From Pseudomonadota bacterium (GTDB lineage: Bacteria > Myxococcota_A > UBA796 > SXON01): a DNA stretch of 41,116 nucleotides. The DNA is taken from contig JAUXQH010000083.1 in the NCBI GenBank assembly GCA_030685065.1, positions 1 through 41,116 of the forward strand, written 5' to 3'. Positions 33,333 through 39,362 of the stretch are shown one piece after another. A model generated the notes under the pieces. It was given only the letters and a program-made list of their open reading frames with translations. It had not been told where the DNA came from and ran no database searches. How positions within the stretch are numbered: position 1 is the stretch's first letter; every line of letters begins with the position of its first letter. The translations under genes were made by a program, and so were the position numbers.

Positions 33333-35246
33333 ATGCTCGTGGCCCTCCTTCCGACCCTCGCGTTCGCCGATCCGCTCGGGGGCGGTGGGGTCGCGGCCAG
33401 CATCGCCGTGGACGTGCTCGGCCCCCTGCCCGCCGACACGACCCTCGACCGCGTCGAGACCCACGCGGAGTACCTCCGCTACCACCTCCGAACCGACCGC
33501 GCCTTCGTCGTCGAGCTCACCCCCCAACGCGGTGGCAGCGCGATCTGCGCGGGCGGGGGGGCCGATCTGTGGGTCCGCATGGACCTGTCCGACGCCGCCG
33601 AGAGCTTCGTGTGGGATCCCCTCCCCGCCATCGTGACGCAGATGTGCGAGCGCCTCCCCGCGCACCCCCCCGTCTTCGCACCTCCGGTCGCCGCGACGGC
33701 GCCGAAGAAGGCCCCCGAGGCCACGGACGCCCCCTGGGATCCCCTCCCCGCCTGGCGCTGGAGGCCCCTGCACGCGGTCCTGGTCCCGTTCCTGGCGCTC
33801 GCGATCTGGCTGATCCCGCGTGACCGCGCGGCGCTCGGCGTCGGACTGCTCGCGCTGCTCGTGCGGATCGGCTTGTCCCCCCCGACCGTGCTCCTCGGCG
33901 GAGACGCCGCGTACGAGCGGCTCCTCCGTGCCCGCGGGCTCTGGGATCCGGATCCCTACTACGGCGAGACCTGGCCCGCGCTGATGGGCCTCGCCTGGCG
34001 CGCCGCCGGGAGCCCCGACCACTTCGTCCACGCCGCGAACATCGGCTTCTCCGCCTTGACCGTCGTGTACACGGTTGCGCTCGCGCGACGCGTGGGGGCC
34101 TCCGGGATCGGGGCGACGGCCGCAGGCCTGTTGTTGGCCGTACATCCGCTCGCCGTCGCGGTCGCCGGAATGGAGGACCTGTTCGTGCTCGTCGGGCTCC
34201 TGCAGGTGGTGGCGGTGATGGCCGCGGTGGGCCCGGACGTGCGGCGGCGCAACGACGCCTCCGCCCGCAGGGCCCGCCCCCTCGAAGCGTGGGCCGCGGC
34301 GCTCGCCGTGGGGCTCCTCGTGCACCTCCGGCCCGAGCAGGCGGCCTTCTCCCTGGTACCGCTCGCGATCCTCGCGTGGCGGCGTGCCTGGAGCCCGCTC
34401 GCGGTGGCGCTGGCTTTGTGTTTCTGGCGCTGGGCGGAGATCGTGGGCGCGGACGGCGCGATCGGCAGGGGCGCGGGGATCCTCGGCTGGAGCCGCTGGA
34501 CCGACCCCGACTTCCTGGGCAGCTTTCTCCACGTGGGTCCTCATCACCCGGCCCTCCTCCTCGACTTCACGCGCAGCCCGTTCGCGTTCGCCCTGCTGGC
34601 GGGCATCGGCGCGCTGGGCGTCCGGCGGCCGGAGGGCCATCGGCTCCTGGTCCCCCTCGCGGCCCTGCTCCTGCCGCTCGCCGTCGTGCTCCCGAAGACG
34701 TCCCCCCTCGCCGATCCGGTGCGCTTCCAGCTCCCCGGCTTCGCGTTCGCGGCCGTGCTGGCCGGCATCGCGCTCGCGCCTCTCGTGGAAGCGCGGCCTC
34801 TGGGAGCCCGGCCCCAGGCGTGGCGCCGCGCGGCCCTTCTCGCGTGGGGCGGCGGGCTGCTCCTCACCGGAATTGTCGCGAGGCGCCCCTTGGACGGCGG
34901 GTGGGCGTGGGCGCACGAGCACCTGTTCCTGCGCGCGCACCTGGGCGACATGCCGGCGGACACCCTTGTGTTCTACCGCCCCGACCAGGACCCTCACCAC
35001 CAATTCGGCGCCTGGGTGGACGCCGTCTCTCCCGGCCGATGGCGGCCGCTCGGCGGCGGCCCCATCGAGCCCGGAGCCTGGTACTGGCGCGGCTTCCCGG
35101 ATGGAGCGGCCGGGGTCTGGCCCCCCGCCCCCTGCGTGTTCGAGCCGATCCTGGTCACGACGGTCACCTCCCTCACGGACGGCTGGATCGTGCTCCCGCC
35201 GGGCCCGCTGGAGGTCGGGTTCTACCGGATCGGCGCCTGCGGATGA
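33333..35246 (+). CDS. GT-C-like polytopic membrane protein with periplasmic N-terminal domain
   Basis: A 637-residue integral membrane protein. A signal-like start (MLVALLPTLAFADP) leads to a soluble domain of about 110 residues, exported if the signal is cleaved. Around 11 hydrophobic helices follow from about residue 145 (PLHAVLVPFLALAIWLIP onward). The loop after the second helix has LLGGDAAYERLLRARGLWDPDPYYGETWP, which resembles the acidic first periplasmic loop of GT-C glycosyltransferases (ArnT/PMT type) that use polyprenyl-phosphate sugars. A last soluble stretch (VFYRPDQDPHHQFGAW and beyond) is typical of the C-terminal periplasmic domain. It could glycosylate a lipid or protein at the cell surface. 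The ATG at 33333 has no clear Shine-Dalgarno sequence. Family placement is by pattern only. Confidence 0.65.
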   Translation: MLVALLPTLAFADPLGGGGVAASIAVDVLGPLPADTTLDRVETHAEYLRYHLRTDRAFVVELTPQRGGSAICAGGGADLWVRMDLSDAAESFVWDPLPAIVTQMCERLPAHPPVFAPPVAATAPKKAPEATDAPWDPLPAWRWRPLHAVLVPFLALAIWLIPRDRAALGVGLLALLVRIGLSPPTVLLGGDAAYERLLRARGLWDPDPYYGETWPALMGLAWRAAGSPDHFVHAANIGFSALTVVYTVALARRVGASGIGATAAGLLLAVHPLAVAVAGMEDLFVLVGLLQVVAVMAAVGPDVRRRNDASARRARPLEAWAAALAVGLLVHLRPEQAAFSLVPLAILAWRRAWSPLAVALALCFWRWAEIVGADGAIGRGAGILGWSRWTDPDFLGSFLHVGPHHPALLLDFTRSPFAFALLAGIGALGVRRPEGHRLLVPLAALLLPLAVVLPKTSPLADPVRFQLPGFAFAAVLAGIALAPLVEARPLGARPQAWRRAALLAWGGGLLLTGIVARRPLDGGWAWAHEHLFLRAHLGDMPADTLVFYRPDQDPHHQFGAWVDAVSPGRWRPLGGGPIEPGAWYWRGFPDGAAGVWPPAPCVFEPILVTTVTSLTDGWIVLPPGPLEVGFYRIGACG

Positions 35247-35377
35247 GCCCGCGCGGCGATCAGGTCGGCGCTTGGTTCCGTTTGCATCATTTTGTTGGTC
35301 CCTGACGCTCCGTCCAACGATATGGCGGGCCTTGACCTCCCGGGCGAGGCGCCGAGCGTGTCACGTTACGACCCGGC
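35247..35377. other. 131-bp intergenic region before the CotH-like gene
   Basis: The relatively AT-rich stretch 35280-35300 and a TTGACC (35332-35337) are present, but no -10 box lies 16-19 bp after TTGACC. TACGAC is found 5 nt before the ATG at 35378, recalling the start-proximal -10-like boxes elsewhere in the window. Nothing else is recognised. Confidence 0.3.
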
Positions 35378-36619
35378 ATGCGAAACCAATTGCTGTTCCT
35401 CCTCCTCGCGACCGCCTGTGGCGTCCCCGACAAGTCCGACGGTGACACCGCCGCCGACACCGACACCGACACCGACGCGGATACCGATACGGACACGGAT
35501 ACGGACACCGACACGATCGACGATGGATCGCTCCACCCGCCGATCATCGAGGGGAGCGAAGGAGACTTCTACGCCGACGGCACCGTGCAGGCCATCCAGC
35601 TGGTGATCTCGGAAGTGGGCATGCAGGCGCTGCGGGACGATCCGGGCACCTGGGTCGAGGCGGAGTTCATCTGGGAGGGCCGCCGCTACGGCCCCGTCGG
35701 CGTGCGGATCAAGGGGGAGAACAGCCTCCGCGGCATCGACGAGAAGCCCTCGCTGAAGGTCAAGTTCAGCGAGTACCAGGAGGACGGGCGCTTCATGGGC
35801 CTGCGCGCGCTCACGTTGAACAACATGGTCTCGGACCCGTCGATGTTGCGCGAGCGGATGGCGTACAAGGTGTTTCGCGAGCACGGCTCGCCCGCGCCGC
35901 GCTGCAACCACGCCACGGTCACCCTCAACGACATCCCCTACGGGCTGTACGCCAACGTCGAGAACACCGACGAGGAGCTGCTCCAGGAGTGGTTCGCGGA
36001 TTGGGAGGGCCCGATGTGGGAGATCCACGACGCCGACTTCCGGCCCGGTTTGGATGCCGGCTTCGAGAACGAGGAGGGCGAGGACGATCGCACCCAGATC
36101 GCCGCGCTCACGCTCGCCCTGCAGGGAGCGGACTCCACGGTCCGCATGTTCGACTACGTCCACCAGGATGCCTGGTACGCGTACTTCACGACGATGGCGT
36201 GGATCGGAAACCTCGACGGGTACCCCTTCTCCGAGCCCGGGGACGACGCCCATCTGTACCTCGACCCGACGGACGGCTTGTTCCACTTCATCCCGCACGG
36301 CCTGGACGAGACCTTCCTCGACGACGCGGGCGTGGAGTTCGTCATGCACGGCATCCTCGCCACCGCGTGCATGGGCGAGCCCGTGTGCAAGGCCGACTGG
36401 CGCACCCGGCTGGCCGCCACGAACGAGGCGAGCGCGGCGCTGAACCTCGGCGCCTACCTCCACGACGTCGCCGCCGAGATCGACGCCTACGGAGACGCCG
36501 ACCTCAAGAAGGAGTACAGCGACGCTGACGTGGACGCGGCTCGCGCCTTCGTCCTGGCCTACATCGAGGGGCGCCCGGCGTACATCGCCGAGCAGCTTAC
36601 GTGGGACTCGCTCAGGTAG
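35378..36619 (+). CDS. CotH-kinase-family lipoprotein with DTDTD tether
   Basis: A 413-residue lipoprotein: signal peptide ending in LATAC, then GVPDKSDGDT and about 25 residues of alternating Asp and Thr, then a CotH domain (about 70-405). CotH proteins are atypical kinases first known from Bacillus spore coats. Family segments include VGVRIKGENSLRGIDEKPSLKVKF, LRERMAYKVFREHGSPAP, ATVTLNDIPYGLYANVENTDEELL, IGNLDGYPF and the C-lobe LFHFIPHGLDETFLDD. In typical members the last reads PWDLDxTF; here Trp-Asp is His-Gly, so one expected catalytic or metal Asp is missing, though the second remains. It may be an inactive or altered kinase. Being exported, it would act on surface proteins. The domain ends cleanly, with no C-terminal sorting signal. 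Confidence 0.85.
   Translation: MRNQLLFLLLATACGVPDKSDGDTAADTDTDTDADTDTDTDTDTDTIDDGSLHPPIIEGSEGDFYADGTVQAIQLVISEVGMQALRDDPGTWVEAEFIWEGRRYGPVGVRIKGENSLRGIDEKPSLKVKFSEYQEDGRFMGLRALTLNNMVSDPSMLRERMAYKVFREHGSPAPRCNHATVTLNDIPYGLYANVENTDEELLQEWFADWEGPMWEIHDADFRPGLDAGFENEEGEDDRTQIAALTLALQGADSTVRMFDYVHQDAWYAYFTTMAWIGNLDGYPFSEPGDDAHLYLDPTDGLFHFIPHGLDETFLDDAGVEFVMHGILATACMGEPVCKADWRTRLAATNEASAALNLGAYLHDVAAEIDAYGDADLKKEYSDADVDAARAFVLAYIEGRPAYIAEQLTWDSLR
35436..35520 (+). repeat. DTDTD-coding hexanucleotide repeat
   Basis: About a dozen GACACC-like hexamers (variants GATACG, GACACG, GACGCG) encode the Asp-Thr tether of the CotH-like lipoprotein. As with the DSDAD repeat, changes in copy number keep the frame. 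Confidence 0.85.
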
Positions 36620-36641
36620 GCGCGCACCGGGGCCGACAGGA

Positions 36642-36653
36642 TAGACCGACCCC
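36642..36653 (+). promoter_or_regulatory. -10-like box 6 nt before a GTG start
   Basis: TAGACC (36642-36647) is followed by GACCCC and the GTG at 36654. There is no Shine-Dalgarno sequence and no good -35 box at 17-18 bp. The layout matches those at 15877-15882 and 39277-39282. Confidence 0.3.
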
Positions 36654-37292
36654 GTGCCCCGCTGGATCCAAGTCGCCGCCGTCCTCGTCGGGGTCTACCT
36701 CGGGTACGTGACGCTCCGCGACTACCCACGGGGCGGCCGCGGCGCCGCCCCGCTGGCGCTGGGAGAGGATCCCCTCCAAGAGGCCCTGGACGAGCCGCTC
36801 CCGGTCACCGTGCACCGGGGCGAGCGGACGTTCTTCCTCATCAAGACGCACCGCTATTCGTTCACCGCGCAGGTCCTCGCCGCGCACGCCTACGACTGGG
36901 CGTGGACCAACGAGTTCTTCGACGTCGATCTGGGCGTGGCGTGGGGGGACCAGGTGAGCCGGCTCACGGACGAGTACAGCTTCCACCAGGACGCCCGCTT
37001 CCTGTTCTGGCGGTCGTCCGGCCCCGTGGCGGCCGGCGAGCGGGACTACATCACGACGCACATCGCCAACGTGCACACGCTCCCGGCAGAGGGGAAGGCG
37101 AACGTCGGGCGCGCGCTCCGGTCGGTGCGGGAGGGGGATCTCGTGGCGCTGGAGGGGTTCCTGGTGGTGATCCAGGACGCGGGCACCAACGTCCTGGCGC
37201 GCTCGTCCACCGTCCGCACGGACACCGGTGGCGGCGCCTGCGAGGTCATGTGGGTGGACCGCGTCCAGGTGAACAAGCGGGTTTGGGAGTAA
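36654..37292 (+). CDS. Membrane-anchored protein of unknown function
   Basis: A 212-residue protein with one N-terminal helix (about residues 5-22, VAAVLVGVYLGYVTL) that should anchor it with the rest outside the cytoplasm. The soluble part has LIKTHRYSFTAQVLAAHAYDW, FFDVDLGVAWGDQ, YSFHQDARFLFWRSSG, ITTHIANVHTLPAE and GDLVALEGFLVVIQDAG, a regular alternation suggesting a compact beta-rich fold. The segment from about residue 150 reads like a small OB-type beta barrel. No catalytic motif or known family is recognised. The GTG start is accepted because it gives a clean membrane anchor. It follows the CotH-like gene by 34 bp, so the two may be co-transcribed. Confidence 0.7.
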   Translation: MPRWIQVAAVLVGVYLGYVTLRDYPRGGRGAAPLALGEDPLQEALDEPLPVTVHRGERTFFLIKTHRYSFTAQVLAAHAYDWAWTNEFFDVDLGVAWGDQVSRLTDEYSFHQDARFLFWRSSGPVAAGERDYITTHIANVHTLPAEGKANVGRALRSVREGDLVALEGFLVVIQDAGTNVLARSSTVRTDTGGGACEVMWVDRVQVNKRVWE

Positions 37293-37304
37293 CGTCGGGA
37301 GTAG

Positions 37305-37330
37305 CCCTGTGGCCCTGTAACCCTGTAACC
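37305..37330. repeat. Short CCCTGT(AA) repeat between convergent genes
   Basis: Three successive copies of CCCTGT (at 37305, 37313 and 37321), the last two followed by AA, fill much of the 52-bp gap between two convergent stop codons. No stable hairpin accompanies them. Function, if any, is unknown. Confidence 0.8.
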
Positions 37331-37344
37331 TTGCCCCTGGCCGA

Positions 37345-39270
37345 TCAGAACGCCCCGGGCACCGCGACGGTTGCCGACCAGAACGCCGCGGTCGACGCCG
37401 AATGCCCGCAAGAGTTCGGGACCCCGGCCGTGAGGAGCCTGCCCACGCCGCCCGCGACGTTCACGATGTAGACGTCGTCGATGGCGCGGCACGACCCCAC
37501 GCTGTCCACCGCCCAGATCGTCAGGGTGTCGCCGGGCGTCGCGGTGAAGCTCACGACGTGGCCGCACTGCGCGCCCCACCAGGGGTCCGTGTAGATGCGG
37601 GAGCCGTTGAGGTTCACGTACAGGTCGTCGTCCACGCACAGGCCGGTCGACAAGTCGCTCCGGACGAGCCGGTAGCTGCAGGACAAGCCCTCGTCCGCGC
37701 TGCCGTCGCCGTCGTTGTCGAGCCCGTCACACCCTTCGCTGTCGTACGCATCACAGGTGCCGTCCCCGTCGGCGTCAGCCGCGTCGTCGTCGATCGCACC
37801 GTCGCAGTCGTCATCGACGCCGTTGCACCGCTCGGGCGCGCCGGGGAACACGTGCTCGTCGGCGTCGCCGCAGTCGGTCGCGTCGCTGACGTAGCCGCTG
37901 GGCTCCTCGCACGCCTCCGCCCGCCGCGAGGGGTCGCCGAAGCCGTCCGCGTCGTCGTCCGCGTACCAGGTGGAGGTGCCGAGCACCTCGGTGTCGGCGT
38001 CGTCGACCCGGCCGTCGCCGTCGTTGTCCACCCCGTCGCACTCCTCCTGGTCGTAGCAGTCGGCGAGGGTGTCGCCGTCGCTGTCGAACCCGTCGTCCAC
38101 ATCCCCGTCCCCGTCGTTGTCCACACCGTCACACTCCTCGGTGTCCTCACAATCGGCGAGGCTGTCGCCGTCGGCGTCGAGCCCCTCGTCGACCGCTCCG
38201 TCGCAGTCCTGGTCGATGCCGTCACACACCTCCGTCGCGTCGGGAGATCGGGCGGGATCCTCGTCGTCACAATCCGAGGCGGTCGTCACGTACTCGGGCG
38301 GCGCGTAGCAGGCGATGGCCGAAAAGCGCGCCCCGCCCCATCCGTCGCCGTCGTAGTCGAGGTACCAGGTGCGGGCGTCGACCGCGTCCGACTCGTCGAC
38401 CTCTCCGTCCCCGTCGTTGTCGAGACCGTCGCACTCCTCGACGTCGAAGCAGTCGGCGATCCAGTCCCCGTCGCCGTCGAACCCCTCGTCGAGCACGCCG
38501 TCACAGTTCTGATCGGCGCCGTCACACACCTCGGGCGCGGCCGGGTTCACCGAGGCGTCGGCGTCGTCGCAATCATCCGCCTGTTCGGCATACCCGGTCG
38601 GAAGCGCGCAGGCCTCGGCGAGGAGCGACACGTCGCCCCAGGCGTCGCCGTCCCGGTCGGCGTAGTACGTGGTCGTGACCCCCTCGTCGACGGTGCCGTC
38701 ACAGTCGTTGTCGACCTCGTCGCACACCTCCGGATTTCCGGGAAACGCCTCGGGATCGGAGTCGTCGCAGTCCTCCCCGACCTCGGCGAAGCCATCCTCG
38801 AGGACGCAGGCCTCCACGGGAAGCTCGCCGTAGCCGTCGTCATCGGCATCGGTGTAGACAATGAGCACGACGCCCTCGTCCACCGCGCCGTCGCAGTTGT
38901 CGTCGATCCCGTTGCACGCCTCGGCGGCGCCGGGGTGCACCTCGATCTCGCCATCGTCGCAATCGGCGGCGTTCTCGACATAGCCGGCCTGGGCCGAGCA
39001 CGCGTCGTCGGTGGTGCCAGGGTCTCCGAAGCCGTCGCGATCGACGTCCTGGTAGAACGACCGTGTCAGGCCCTCGTCCACCACGCCGTCGCAGTTGTTG
39101 TCGATCCCGTCGCAGAGCTCGGTCGCGCCCGTGTGGCTCGCCCCGTCGGCATCGCCACAGCCGTCCACCCCGTCGCTCCCCGTCTCTCCTTCCCGAACGT
39201 CGGTTTTGTCGTCCACGGAGCCCGCGTCACAGCCCGACGCGAGGAGGAGCGAGAGCAGGAGGGTGCGCAT
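37345..39270 (-). CDS. MopE-type metal-binding repeat lipoprotein
   Basis: A 641-residue lipoprotein with lipobox LASGC (an Asp follows the Cys) and SVDDKTD. The body holds ten copies of the motif C-D/N-G-x-D-x-x-C/G-DG-x-x-DE and five copies of Y-x-D-x-D-x-D-G-x-G, the putative metal-binding repeats known from MopE of Methylococcus and many myxobacterial surface proteins. Such Asp loops are expected to bind calcium; copper binding is known for MopE itself. After residue 540 comes a different domain (SYRLVRSDLSTGLCVDDDLYVNLNGSR, SFTATPGDTLTIWAVDSVG, CRAIDDVYIVN) that looks like a beta-sandwich, perhaps the functional head at the end of a rigid stalk. Transcription is probably leaderless: TAGACT lies 6 nt before the ATG. 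Confidence 0.88.
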   Translation of the reverse strand: MRTLLLSLLLASGCDAGSVDDKTDVREGETGSDGVDGCGDADGASHTGATELCDGIDNNCDGVVDEGLTRSFYQDVDRDGFGDPGTTDDACSAQAGYVENAADCDDGEIEVHPGAAEACNGIDDNCDGAVDEGVVLIVYTDADDDGYGELPVEACVLEDGFAEVGEDCDDSDPEAFPGNPEVCDEVDNDCDGTVDEGVTTTYYADRDGDAWGDVSLLAEACALPTGYAEQADDCDDADASVNPAAPEVCDGADQNCDGVLDEGFDGDGDWIADCFDVEECDGLDNDGDGEVDESDAVDARTWYLDYDGDGWGGARFSAIACYAPPEYVTTASDCDDEDPARSPDATEVCDGIDQDCDGAVDEGLDADGDSLADCEDTEECDGVDNDGDGDVDDGFDSDGDTLADCYDQEECDGVDNDGDGRVDDADTEVLGTSTWYADDDADGFGDPSRRAEACEEPSGYVSDATDCGDADEHVFPGAPERCNGVDDDCDGAIDDDAADADGDGTCDAYDSEGCDGLDNDGDGSADEGLSCSYRLVRSDLSTGLCVDDDLYVNLNGSRIYTDPWWGAQCGHVVSFTATPGDTLTIWAVDSVGSCRAIDDVYIVNVAGGVGRLLTAGVPNSCGHSASTAAFWSATVAVPGAF

Positions 39271-39282
39271 CGCGGCAGTCTA
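39271..39282 (-). promoter_or_regulatory. -10-like box 6 nt before the MopE-type gene
   Basis: Minus-strand TAGACT (39282-39277), six bases, then ATG at 39270. No Shine-Dalgarno sequence. The -35 region (GAGTAG) is poor, so the site is inferred from the -10 fit and spacing. Confidence 0.4.
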
Positions 39283-39324
39283 CACGACCCCCTCCACACC
39301 TACTCGGGGTGGTCCCGGGCGCGC

Positions 39325-39354
39325 TTGACCCTGCCCGCGGGCAGGCGGTAGAGT
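39325..39354 (+). promoter_or_regulatory. Promoter giving a leaderless or near-leaderless mRNA
   Basis: TTGACC (39325-39330), an 18-bp spacer, then TAGAGT (39349-39354). The expected start of transcription (39361-39363) coincides with the GTG start codon at 39363. No Shine-Dalgarno sequence lies between. Confidence 0.55.
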
Positions 39355-39362
39355 GCGCCCAG

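Noticed and set aside
32904..35003. Minus-strand open frame opposite the GT-C-like gene
   Set aside because: Highly charged, motif-free translation; it reads through the DSDAD repeat in another frame and is explained by GC bias.
35332..35337. TTGACC as -35 box for the CotH-like gene
   Set aside because: The nearest TAnnnn box (TACGAC) is 29 bp away, too far for a promoter.
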